Shown: piece by piece, positions 15,902 through 23,676 of the stretch
How positions within the stretch are numbered: position 1 is the stretch's first letter
Layout: every line of letters starts with the position of its first letter
Program-made: the position numbers and the translations under genes
NCBI GenBank assembly: GCA_949290295.1
Contig: CASERH010000010.1
Span: 1-36,686 of the forward strand
DNA length: 36,686 nucleotides
DNA from: an uncultured Pseudomonadota bacterium
Lineage (GTDB): Bacteria > Pseudomonadota > Alphaproteobacteria > RF32 > CAG-239
Direction of reading: 5' to 3'
The notes under the pieces: generated by a model
Databases searched by the model: none
Told to the model about the DNA's origin: nothing
Seen by the model: the letters and a program-made list of their open reading frames with translations, nothing else

Positions 15902-16717
15902 ATGAAAAAAATACTTTTCTTGTTTTTAGCCATTGTTCTGAGTGTACCGGCGAATGCGCAAATTTCCCAAGATTTCCTGGTGGATTCTGAAGCACTGGAA
16001 AGCCTGGGACCGGATGATGATTCAATCAGCCAAGCAGAAGAAAGCGCCAAGAAATTGCTGCAGCAAAAACCGAGAGCCTTGCGCAAGCAAACATTCCCAA
16101 AATTGCGCAGCACTCCCGCAGCCAAACAAGAGCAAATTGTCTCCCGAGACCAAAGCGCCCCATTTGGTTTGATTTGGGGAGCCTCCATGGCAGAAACCAA
16201 GAATCAAGGAATTATCCTCACTCCGATTGGCGAAAAAGATTATGTTAATAATTTTTCAGCCACTCACCTACCCAAAGAGGTTGATGACATCGCAAGAGTT
16301 GATGTAACTTTCGGTGAAGACGATCACTTGTGGCGCATTATTGCCTATGGCAAACTCTTAGATGATGATGCTGAGGCCTCAAAAGTCATGCGGCTGTACA
16401 AAATATACTCTGCACTTTTGAGCAAAAAATATGGCAATGCCCAAGAATTTTTCACGCCGGCACAAGTAGATGTAACCAAACAAGATGATAAAGGTAAAGA
16501 CATTGTTGTTCAAGAGCCTGCCCCAATAGGCAATCCGAATTTCTTGTCTCAATTACAAAGCGGCGCGGCAGAATTGTACTCGACCTATTACAATGAAGAA
16601 GTTGGGGCTGCTTTGGCAGTAAATGTTGACGGCGACGGAAAAAGTTATATAGTGATTGACTATAAAAATTTACGAATATTAAATGCACAAGAACAAGAGA
16701 CTTTAGACGCGCTCTAA
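15902..16717 (+). CDS. Exported protein of unknown function
   Basis: The 271-residue protein starts at 15902, where AAAGGATAATTTG gives a ribosome site and a signal peptide follows (MKKILFLFLAIVLSVPANAQ, cleavage likely after ANA). The mature part is soluble and probably periplasmic. An acidic stretch after the signal is followed by a Lys/Gln-rich region and then a folded domain starting near APFGLIWGAS. No family is recognised. It is transcribed divergently from the TetR gene with the palindromic operator in its leader, and it lies 31 bases upstream of the Mur ligase gene, so both may be under TetR control. Confidence 0.75.
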   Translation: MKKILFLFLAIVLSVPANAQISQDFLVDSEALESLGPDDDSISQAEESAKKLLQQKPRALRKQTFPKLRSTPAAKQEQIVSRDQSAPFGLIWGASMAETKNQGIILTPIGEKDYVNNFSATHLPKEVDDIARVDVTFGEDDHLWRIIAYGKLLDDDAEASKVMRLYKIYSALLSKKYGNAQEFFTPAQVDVTKQDDKGKDIVVQEPAPIGNPNFLSQLQSGAAELYSTYYNEEVGAALAVNVDGDGKSYIVIDYKNLRILNAQEQETLDAL

Positions 16718-16748
16718 AGCAAGACTAGAACTTTTAAGGAAACAAATA

Positions 16749-18110
16749 ATGAAGAAGATAGCTTTCTGCGGCGCCGCCGGCAACGGTATCAGCCCGTTAG
16801 AACAAATAATGATAAAAAAAGGTTATGAAGTATACGGCTCCGACAGAAGTTTTGATGAAGGCAAAGACAATGACCGCCGCCAGGCTTTGGAATCCGTTGG
16901 GCTCAAGATTATTCCGCAAGACGGCAGCGGCATCACGCCCGATATGGAGTGTGTATATGCCTCTGCGGCCTTAGATGAAAGCAACCCTGATATTAAAGCC
17001 GCCCGCCAATATAACATTCCGGTCAAAAGCCGCTCAGATTTACTGGAAGAAATTTTTCATACCTACCCCAAGGGCATAGCGGTTGGCGGCACGGCAGGAA
17101 AAACCACCACCACCGCCATGATTGGCTATGTGCTTGATGTTCTGGGCCAAAAACCGACCATGATAAATGGCGGCATGCTCTGCAACTACAGCCAAAATCC
17201 AGGCCTGCAAAATTATTTGTACAATGATGGCGAAACCTGCGTGATTGAGGCTGATGAAAGTGATGGTTCCATAAAGAAATATCACCCATACATTGGCTTG
17301 GTTAACAATATTTCACACGACCACACCAGCATTGAAAAGTTGGTAGAATATTTTTCCACTTTTGCCTCCCATGTAACTCACGCCCTGGTTGTCAACTATG
17401 ATTGCCCAAGAGCCAGAGAACTAAACAGCCCGGCAAAGAAATTTACCTACTCCATCGGCAATGATAATGCAGACTTGACTGCCAAAGACGTCAAAGCAAT
17501 TGAGAACGGAATTGAATATAAACTGGATGGCCAAACGTTTCATTTGAATTTGATTGGTAAATTTAACGTTTCTAATGCTCTCGCCGCCATCAGTGCCTGC
17601 ATGATGCTGGGACTGGATAAATTCGCCGCCGCTCGCGCGCTGGAAGGATTTAACGGAGTAAAAGTTCGCTTAGAAAAGATCGGCAGCCGCAACGGCGTCA
17701 CCGTTTATAATGACTTTGCTCACAACCCCAGCAAGATTGAGGCCTCGCTACAAGCGCTCAAAGACCACCCTGGCCGCATTATTGCCATGTATCAGCCGCA
17801 CACACCTTTTTCAGCCGTCAACACCGGAGACGAGGTGGCAGATGCGGTAGCAAAAGTCTTGGCCCCGGAAGACATCATGATTATGCAAGAAATTTATGAA
17901 TTGACAGAAAAAGATGTCGGCATCACTTCGGCCAACATTATCAATCGGATAAAAGAAAACGGACACAAGAACGCTCTGTTTTTGCCACACAAAGAAGACA
18001 CCAGAGAATTTATAAAAGAAAATGTCCGCCCCGGGGACCGCGTTGTCATCATGGGTGCGCATGATAATTCTTTGGCAGATTTCAGCCGAGAGCTATTACA
18101 GGTTGTCTAA
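16749..18110 (+). CDS. Mur ligase family protein, MurC/Mpl-like paralog
   Basis: This 453-residue protein has the three-domain Mur ligase plan. The N-terminal Rossmann part is KIAFCGAAGNGISPLEQ. The ATP P-loop GGTAGKTTT (about 113-121) has Ala where MurC and Mpl have His. EADESDGSIKKYHP (about 167) is MurC-like. NDFAHNP (about 320) replaces the usual DDYGHHP/DDFAHHP. The length fits Mpl (about 450) better than MurC (about 480-490). It probably ligates an amino acid or peptide to a UDP-muramyl-type substrate, but the changed motifs leave the substrate open. AAGGAAACAAATA then ATG supports the start. It ends at a strong terminator. Confidence 0.8.
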   Translation: MKKIAFCGAAGNGISPLEQIMIKKGYEVYGSDRSFDEGKDNDRRQALESVGLKIIPQDGSGITPDMECVYASAALDESNPDIKAARQYNIPVKSRSDLLEEIFHTYPKGIAVGGTAGKTTTTAMIGYVLDVLGQKPTMINGGMLCNYSQNPGLQNYLYNDGETCVIEADESDGSIKKYHPYIGLVNNISHDHTSIEKLVEYFSTFASHVTHALVVNYDCPRARELNSPAKKFTYSIGNDNADLTAKDVKAIENGIEYKLDGQTFHLNLIGKFNVSNALAAISACMMLGLDKFAAARALEGFNGVKVRLEKIGSRNGVTVYNDFAHNPSKIEASLQALKDHPGRIIAMYQPHTPFSAVNTGDEVADAVAKVLAPEDIMIMQEIYELTEKDVGITSANIINRIKENGHKNALFLPHKEDTREFIKENVRPGDRVVIMGAHDNSLADFSRELLQVV

Positions 18111-18114
18111 ACAG

Positions 18115-18142
18115 AAAAGCCGCCGATTGGGCGGCTTTTTTT
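18115..18142. terminator. Terminator between convergent genes
   Basis: AAAAGCCGCC and GGCGGCTTTTTTT form a GC-rich stem with flanking A- and T-runs. It serves the Mur ligase gene (+) and possibly the convergent M50-like gene (-), whose stop codon begins at 18146. Confidence 0.85.
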
Positions 18143-18145
18143 AGC

Positions 18146-18835
18146 TTAGAACACACTTCCAAACAAGCTAAAAACATAATCCAAATTTTTAGCATTCAAA
18201 TAATTTATAAGTTTCATATAAATACCAATTCCTTCCCATCCGCGAGAGTTGAAAGCGAGCATGGATCCAACCGCCCACAAATTGGCCGAAGGCAAAAACA
18301 TGGCACAAAACTTATAAGAAACCTTGGGTAAATCGGTTTGTTTTTCGTGAATTTGCGAGCCGACCGTATCCAAATGATAACCGATAAAATAGCCCAGTAC
18401 TCCGTTTAAGATAAGATTACTTGGTGCAAAAGAGGTATAGATTGAAAAAGCAATCAAATAAACCATTCCAAATAGAGGGAAAAAGTATGGCGCAATGATG
18501 ATAAGCCAATTTCCCTCCCCCTCAAAAGCCATTTCTCCACCTGAATTGTCGCCCTCAATGCGGATTCCCTTCACTTTATGAAAAGTAATAAAGGCAAAAA
18601 AAGCGTGCGTCATCTCATGGGCAATGATTTCCATGTTGGCCTTAACCGAAGAATCCATCATGCTCCGAGAAATAAAGAAAAGGAAGAAGCCACCAATAAG
18701 AGCCACATAAGGAAGTTTTGTAAATTGGAAATACGCCAAAGACTGAATGTATGCCGGCAAGGAAAACAACATATAAACCGCAGTCGGCCATTTTAGCAAA
18801 TTAATTAATCTGTCAATCAATATCTTTCCTCCCAT
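18146..18835 (-). CDS. Integral membrane HExxH protein, M50B-like
   Basis: This 229-residue membrane protein has HEMTH (73-77) and GYHLDT (152-157), whose Asp is a plausible third zinc ligand. About four to five TM segments lie near 20-35, 43-57, 110-135 and 140-155. It resembles M50-type site-2 or M50B proteases; the substrate is unknown. The first ATG at 18835 lacks a ribosome site. A strong GGAGG lies just inside it, placed for a TTG start at 18820, so the true protein may be five residues shorter. It is distinct from, not a close copy of, the protein at 14602-15153. Confidence 0.65.
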   Translation of the reverse strand: MGGKILIDRLINLLKWPTAVYMLFSLPAYIQSLAYFQFTKLPYVALIGGFFLFFISRSMMDSSVKANMEIIAHEMTHAFFAFITFHKVKGIRIEGDNSGGEMAFEGEGNWLIIIAPYFFPLFGMVYLIAFSIYTSFAPSNLILNGVLGYFIGYHLDTVGSQIHEKQTDLPKVSYKFCAMFLPSANLWAVGSMLAFNSRGWEGIGIYMKLINYLNAKNLDYVFSLFGSVF

Positions 18836-18946
18836 CGAGGCACATTATACCTTATAAAAATATATTTTGCATACTTAATCTGCAGAATATTAACATTTCT
18901 TCAATAATTGTTTTTTATGATTTTTGCATAAACTGCAAAAGTTTAT

Positions 18947-18993
18947 CGGCTGCCTGCCCGATGCTTCCCCCAGAACACACGAACAGACAGCCG
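18947..18993 (+). other. Intergenic stem-loop followed by a short T-run
   Basis: CGGCTGCCTG (18947-18956) pairs with CAGACAGCCG (18984-18993) with one mismatch and is followed by TTTTG. A smaller stem ATAAACT / AGTTTAT (18928-18946) lies just before it. It could be an attenuator or a small RNA terminator upstream of the acidic protein gene. No further evidence is visible. Confidence 0.35.
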
Positions 18994-19080
18994 TTTTGCA
19001 CACTTTCGGATTCGTTTATTGTAAAGCAAGAAGAAATACGCTACCATAAACTAAAACGCCAAAAGATGAAGGAATATAAA

Positions 19081-19380
19081 ATGACCGGCGAAGAATTTGA
19101 AACTTATGATTTTTTAATCAACGATGAAGATGAGGCAATGCTCCTGCTCTATGTAAGAGAGGGGGAGCCACAAAACGCCTCAATAGAGGTAGACCAAGAA
19201 GCACGCTCGGCCGTTTTGCACCGCCGCCCCGGAGATGATATCTTCTTAGATGGCATTCCGGAAGATGTCTTAGACAGCCTGGCTGATGCCGACAAACTTT
19301 TGGTCTGTGAATTAAGCATTGAAGAAGATGAAAAAGACACACAAATTGTCTACGCCTATGAGGCAGAAATAACCGACTAA
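19081..19380 (+). CDS. Small acidic protein of unknown function
   Basis: The start at 19081 is preferred because AAGGAATATAAA gives a ribosome site directly before the ATG. The upstream in-frame sequence does not look coding. The 99-residue product (MTGEEFETYDFLINDEDEAM...) is very acidic, rich in Asp and Glu, with no TM or signal peptide. No family is recognised. It stands alone between the M50B-like gene (divergent) and rplQ (convergent) and ends at a bidirectional terminator. Confidence 0.6.
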   Translation: MTGEEFETYDFLINDEDEAMLLLYVREGEPQNASIEVDQEARSAVLHRRPGDDIFLDGIPEDVLDSLADADKLLVCELSIEEDEKDTQIVYAYEAEITD

Positions 19381-19393
19381 CGCTAATAGCCAC

Positions 19394-19425
19394 AAAAAAA
19401 ACCGCCCCACAAGGGGCGGTTTTTT
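19394..19425. terminator. Bidirectional terminator between the acidic protein gene and rplQ
   Basis: ACCGCCCC (19401-19408) and GGGGCGGT (19413-19420) form a perfect 8-bp GC-rich stem flanked by A7 and T-rich runs. It ends both the acidic protein gene (+) and rplQ (-). Confidence 0.88.
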
Positions 19426-19442
19426 ATTGCGTCAGAAGTAGC

Positions 19443-19904
19443 TTATTTGCTGGCTTCAGTGTTTCCGGCTTCTGCTTTGGCAGCCTCAGCAGCGGCAGCT
19501 TTTTCAGCAGCAACACGAGCCAAGTCTTTAGCGCCTTTAGCATTAACGTCACGGTCAACCAACTCAATGATAGCCATGTCAGCAGCATCGCCATAACGGA
19601 AACCAGCCTTCAATACGCGGGTATAACCACCGTTACGCTCTTTGTAACGCTCAGCCAAAGTAGAGAACAACTTGGAAACAACTTCATTGTCACGAAGGAA
19701 AGACAAAGCCTGGCGACGATTAGCCAAACCGCCTTTTTTACCCAAAGTAATCATGTTGTCGACAAAAGTTCTGAGCTCTTTAGCTCTCTGAACGGTAACT
19801 TTAATCTGCTCGTGGGTCAAAACGGCAGCAGTCAAATTGGAGAACAAAGCCTTGCGAGCATTGGTATCCATATTAAATTTTCTATGTTTTACGCCATGTC
19901 TCAT
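19443..19904 (-). CDS. rplQ: 50S ribosomal protein L17
   Basis: L17 binds 23S rRNA in the large subunit near the tunnel exit. The start [20 protein letters not shown] is the family signature, and [20 protein letters not shown] follows. The 153 residues include an Ala/Lys/Glu-rich tail of about 35 residues beyond the usual core. AAAGGAATTTGTC gives the ribosome site. Unusually, rplQ is separated from rpoA by another gene and two terminators, so it must have its own promoter. Confidence 0.97.
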   Translation of the reverse strand: MRHGVKHRKFNMDTNARKALFSNLTAAVLTHEQIKVTVQRAKELRTFVDNMITLGKKGGLANRRQALSFLRDNEVVSKLFSTLAERYKERNGGYTRVLKAGFRYGDAADMAIIELVDRDVNAKGAKDLARVAAEKAAAAEAAKAEAGNTEASK

Positions 19905-20077
19905 GACAAATTCCTTTCAAATTCTCTGTGGCCTGCAAGGGCAGACCGGATCAAACTCTAAGTCCTTGCTACGGGAGCGGACTCTGCCGCACATACACAA
20001 AGACTCCTCATTCGCCAGAGTTTCTAACACACAAAAAAATTAAATGCAAGCAAAAAATCCCCTCTCAGACACCAAAA

Positions 20078-20106
20078 AGGCTGAAAACCGGATTGGTTTT
20101 CAGCCT
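20078..20106 (-). terminator. Terminator after the unknown gene upstream of rplQ
   Basis: AGGCTGAAAACC (20078-20089) and GGTTTTCAGCCT (20095-20106) form a perfect 12-bp stem. On the minus strand it is followed by TTTTTGGTG, just past the stop at 20112. Confidence 0.85.
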
Positions 20107-20111
20107 CTTAT

Positions 20112-20795
20112 CTAAAGTTTTGCCAGCAAAAAGACAGCTGTTTCACTTTCCACATAATAAGGCGTGGTATAGCCGGTTAACCAACAAAGATAACCTTTTC
20201 CGCGCTGATACGATAAAGAAAGTAAAAATATTTCCACACCTCGCAAGTCTGGCACACCAACTTTCTGCATCATATCCTGCAGTTTATGCCATTTTTTCAT
20301 GAGCAAGGCGGCATCTTCTTCGGTTGGCAGCTGCACATTCCACTTGGCAACACACTTCCGTATTGTGCCGGGAAAAGCAAGAGTAGCCGTACACCCGACG
20401 ACGATGAAACTTGGAGAAAGGGCAAAACCTCTAAGCTTCCCCTCATACTCAACCACCAACTTCGGATCATCATCGGCATTCATCTCACAAGCGACCAAAT
20501 CTTTAATCTCCTGAGAGGATACACCTTGATCAACCCACAAAACATCTTTCTTGTCTTCTCCCTGCAAATGTAGAATAGGCAATTCCAACCGAAAAAGTCT
20601 CTCCCAAAAGAGATGCTCAAGGATTTTATCATGGATTGCCCATTCTCCGTAGGCTCTGGGCAGAAAGCGACCACTACAGTGCTGAGCTTCCTGCCAAGAC
20701 ATTTTTTCAATTTCTGTTTTGCAGACATCGATGGGAGCGTCTATTAAAGGAATTTCTTTTCCATTCAAACTGATCTTAATTTCCTCTAAAAGCAT
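20112..20795 (-). CDS. Hypothetical protein between rpoA and rplQ
   Basis: The 227-residue product (MLLEEIKISLNGKEIPLIDA...) is soluble, without signal peptide or TM, and matches no family I recognise. It begins with an alternating hydrophobic, beta-like stretch and later has Trp-rich segments (EMSWQEA-like, WERLF, KKWHKL). It lies between rpoA and rplQ, which are adjacent in most bacteria, with a terminator on each side, so it is an independent cassette inside the alpha operon. No clear ribosome site is seen before the ATG. A weak possibility is a small phage-tail- or chaperone-like protein, but there is no motif to support it. Confidence 0.6.
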   Translation of the reverse strand: MLLEEIKISLNGKEIPLIDAPIDVCKTEIEKMSWQEAQHCSGRFLPRAYGEWAIHDKILEHLFWERLFRLELPILHLQGEDKKDVLWVDQGVSSQEIKDLVACEMNADDDPKLVVEYEGKLRGFALSPSFIVVGCTATLAFPGTIRKCVAKWNVQLPTEEDAALLMKKWHKLQDMMQKVGVPDLRGVEIFLLSLSYQRGKGYLCWLTGYTTPYYVESETAVFLLAKL

Positions 20796-20920
20796 AAAAT
20801 GATAAAGATTAATAGTTAGACATCATGATAACAAAAGTTTACACTTCTTATAGCACTCATGATTTTTTTAGCAACTAAAATTATCTTACAACATTTGCTT
20901 TCGCCGCCCCAAATGCACAA

Positions 20921-20949
20921 AAAAAGCTCCCAATCTTCGGGAGCTTTTT
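20921..20949 (-). terminator. Terminator after rpoA
   Basis: AAAAAGCTCCC (20921-20931) and GGGAGCTTTTT (20939-20949) form a perfect 11-bp stem with T-runs, just past the rpoA stop at 20963. Confidence 0.88.
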
Positions 20950-20962
20950 AATTTCATCAGGA

Positions 20963-21973
20963 TTAGAAGTGTTCGTCACAACGACGAATCAATTCTTCAA
21001 TATTCTCTGGCGGCCAACCCGGAGTATCCATACCGAGATGGATTCCCATTTTAGCCAAAACTTCTTTGATTTCATTCAAAGACTTACGACCAAAGTTAGG
21101 TGTTCTGAGCATCTCAGCCTCAGTCTTTTGAACCAAATCACCGATATAAACAATATTGTCATTTTTAAGGCAGTTAGCAGAACGAACAGAAAGTTCAAGT
21201 TCATCAACCTTTTTCAACAAATTGCGGTTAAACGGCAATTCTTCCTTCTCAACCTCAACCTCAGCCTCAGGCTCATCAAAGTTGATGAAAGGCTTCAACT
21301 GGTCTTGCAAGATGCGAGCTGCAAAAGCAACGGCATCTTCAGGAGTAACCACGCCGTTGGTCTCAACAATCATGGTTAACTTATCATAGTCTGTAGCCTG
21401 CCCTACACGGGTATTTTCAACTTTGTAAGAAACCTTGCGAACCGGAGAATAGATAGCATCAACTGCGATCAAGCCAATCGGAGCATCGGCAGGTTTGTTC
21501 ATTGCTGCCGGCACATAACCCTTACCGGTTCCGACAGTCATTTCCATATTGATTTTGGCACCGGCATCAAGATTGCAGATAACCAAATCCGGATTCATAA
21601 TCTCGATATCATGACCATGCTCAATCATGGCGGCGGTAACCTCGCAAGGTCCCTCGGCCTTAAGAGTCATGGTTTTAGGTCCCTCGCTGTGGAGAGCCAC
21701 AGCCAAGCACTTAACATTCAAGACGATGTCGGTAACATCCTCTCTGACACCGGGAACAACTGAAAATTCATGCAACACGCCATCAATTTTGATACTGGTG
21801 ACGGCGCCGCCCTGCAAAGAAGATAACAATACTCTTCTCAGAGCATTGCCAAGAGTTAAGCCGAAGCCTCTTTCTAAGGGTTCAACGACGATTTTGGCTT
21901 TATTCCCGCCCTCAAGCGGAGTAACATCCAAATTAGTCGGTTTAATAAGTTCTTGCCAATTCTTTTGAATCAC
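20963..21973 (-). CDS. rpoA: DNA-directed RNA polymerase subunit alpha
   Basis: The alpha subunit dimerises to assemble RNA polymerase and contacts UP elements and activators. The 336 residues show the N-terminal domain ([20 protein letters not shown]) and the C-terminal helix-hairpin-helix domain ([20 protein letters not shown]). The start is GTG at 21973, supported by GAGGACACCCCA upstream. Transcription ends at the hairpin at 20921-20949. A 95-base leader with a stem-loop separates it from rpsK, and rpsD is absent from this position. Confidence 0.98.
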   Translation of the reverse strand: MIQKNWQELIKPTNLDVTPLEGGNKAKIVVEPLERGFGLTLGNALRRVLLSSLQGGAVTSIKIDGVLHEFSVVPGVREDVTDIVLNVKCLAVALHSEGPKTMTLKAEGPCEVTAAMIEHGHDIEIMNPDLVICNLDAGAKINMEMTVGTGKGYVPAAMNKPADAPIGLIAVDAIYSPVRKVSYKVENTRVGQATDYDKLTMIVETNGVVTPEDAVAFAARILQDQLKPFINFDEPEAEVEVEKEELPFNRNLLKKVDELELSVRSANCLKNDNIVYIGDLVQKTEAEMLRTPNFGRKSLNEIKEVLAKMGIHLGMDTPGWPPENIEELIRRCDEHF

Positions 21974-22023
21974 TGGGGTGTCCTCTTTATTACTGCATAT
22001 GCAAAGTTCAGAAAAAACCAGAA

Positions 22024-22054
22024 GTTATGAGACCTTTCACCAAAGGCTCATAAC
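22024..22054 (-). other. Stem-loop in the rpsK-rpoA spacer
   Basis: GTTATGAG-A-CCTTT pairs with AAAGG-CTCATAAC around a short loop, about 12 bp with one bulge. It lies just after the rpsK stop and lacks a T-run on the minus strand, so it may be a processing or attenuation structure rather than a terminator. Confidence 0.55.
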
Positions 22055-22068
22055 CACTGGACAACAAA

Positions 22069-22461
22069 TTAGACGCGACGTCTTTTTCTCAAACGACAGC
22101 CATTATGAGGAATAGGAGTAACATCACGAATGGTTGTGATGGTAAATCCTACGACTTGCAAAGCTCTGATAGCAGATTCCCTACCAGAACCGGGGCCTTT
22201 AACTTCGACCTCCAAAGTTTTCATACCATGCTCCTGAGCCTTTTTACCGGCCTCTTCGGCGGCAACCTGAGCGGCATAAGGGGTAGACTTACGAGAGCCT
22301 TTAAAGCCCTGCGCACCAGAGGTAGACCAGGCAACAGTGTTGCCTTGAGCGTCAGTGATGGTTACTCTTGTATTGTTGAAAGTAGAATTAATATGTGCGA
22401 CACCTGCCGTAATATTCTTCTTTTCTTTCTTTTTAACACGTTGTGTTACTGCTTTTGCCAT
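22069..22461 (-). CDS. rpsK: 30S ribosomal protein S11
   Basis: S11 sits in the platform of the small subunit, near the E site and the Shine-Dalgarno helix. The 130 residues include [20 protein letters not shown] and the conserved C-terminus [14 protein letters not shown]. It is 13 bases after rpsM in the transcript. Confidence 0.98.
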   Translation of the reverse strand: MAKAVTQRVKKKEKKNITAGVAHINSTFNNTRVTITDAQGNTVAWSTSGAQGFKGSRKSTPYAAQVAAEEAGKKAQEHGMKTLEVEVKGPGSGRESAIRALQVVGFTITTIRDVTPIPHNGCRLRKRRRV

Positions 22462-22474
22462 TTAACAACCTACC

Positions 22475-22843
22475 TTACTTTTTCTTATTAGCGACAGTCT
22501 TACGCTTACCTTTACGGGTACGAGCATTTTGTTTTGTACTCTGACCGCGAACGGGCAAACCTTTACGATGACGCAAACCTCTGTAGCAGCCGAGGTCCAT
22601 TAATCTTTTAATGTTAACGCCGATCTCGCGACGAAGTTCACCTTCAACGACGACATCATGATCAATGACATCACGGATTTTAGCTACATCATCATCACTC
22701 AATTCGTGAACGCGGCGGTCAGCAGAAACTCCGGATTTTGCGCAAATGTCTTGAGCAGTTTTTCTACCGATGCCATAAATATAAGTCAAAGCGACTCCAA
22801 CCTTTTTGGCACTCGGGATATTTACACCAGCTATACGAGCCAA
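22475..22843 (-). CDS. rpsM: 30S ribosomal protein S13
   Basis: S13 forms the head of the 30S subunit and bridges to the 50S subunit and P-site tRNA. The 122 residues start [20 protein letters not shown] and contain YGIGRKTAQ and [20 protein letters not shown], ending in a basic tail. A 161-base AT-rich spacer separates it from adk. Confidence 0.98.
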   Translation of the reverse strand: MARIAGVNIPSAKKVGVALTYIYGIGRKTAQDICAKSGVSADRRVHELSDDDVAKIRDVIDHDVVVEGELRREIGVNIKRLMDLGCYRGLRHRKGLPVRGQSTKQNARTRKGKRKTVANKKK

Positions 22844-23004
22844 GTTAACTCTCCATTATCTAGATATTATCATTACATTCAAAAAGTTGATCACCACTTT
22901 TCAAAATTAAGCCGGATTATAGGCTAAAATTTATTTGTGTCAATAAAGATTTACCTTTTTTTTAGAAAAAAGTCAATTTTTCCTAAAATTGCAGTAGCAG
23001 TTTT

Positions 23005-23676
23005 TTATTTTATGCCCAAAATTTCATCAATTTTAGCGGCAACGGCAGCAATAGACCCGGTACCATCCACTGTTCTCAAGAGACCTTTTTTCTCAAAATA
23101 AGGAATAGTAGGATAGGTCAGCGCCCGATAATTAACGAGTCGGTTTTGTACCGTAGCTCTGTTATCATCGATTCGCCGATAGAACTCGGTGCCGCCGCAC
23201 TTATCGCAGACTCCGTAAACCTGAGGCTTTTGGTATTTATCATGATATCCTTGTCCGCACTTCATGCAGGCATAGCGCCCCAGAATACGCTCCATAATAA
23301 TTTCATCTGGAACTTGGATTTCAATAACGGCATCAAGCTTGATTCCTTTTTCATCAAGCATTTTTTCCAAAGCCTCAGCCTGAGGCAAAGTTCTCGGGAA
23401 CCCATCCAAGATAAACCCATTTTTGCAATCAGCTTCATCGATTCGTTTAGAAACCATATTGATGATCATCTCATCGGTTGCAAAGCCGCCTTTATCCAAA
23501 ACCTCTTTTAAGGCCAAGCCCTCGGGAGTCTTTTTTGCGGCCTCGGCACGCAACATCTCTCCCGTTGAAAGATGGCAGATATGAGCCTTTTCCTTCAACA
23601 GACGTGCCTGCGTACCCTTACCGCACCCGGGAGCTCCGGTCAAAACCACATGAAGTCCCAAACCATTCTTACTCAT
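23005..23676 (-). CDS. adk: Adenylate kinase, zinc-LID type
   Basis: This enzyme interconverts ATP + AMP with 2 ADP in the cytoplasm. The P-loop GAPGCGKGTQ (14-23), LSTGEMLRAE and DGFPRTLPQA are present. The long LID carries four Cys (137, 140, 157, 160) in two CxxC pairs, expected to bind a structural metal as in Gram-positive bacteria and in Paracoccus. The 223 residues match long-form enzymes. The ATG overlaps the secY stop by one base (TAATG), so translation is coupled. Confidence 0.97.
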   Translation of the reverse strand: MSKNGLGLHVVLTGAPGCGKGTQARLLKEKAHICHLSTGEMLRAEAAKKTPEGLALKEVLDKGGFATDEMIINMVSKRIDEADCKNGFILDGFPRTLPQAEALEKMLDEKGIKLDAVIEIQVPDEIIMERILGRYACMKCGQGYHDKYQKPQVYGVCDKCGGTEFYRRIDDNRATVQNRLVNYRALTYPTIPYFEKKGLLRTVDGTGSIAAVAAKIDEILGIK

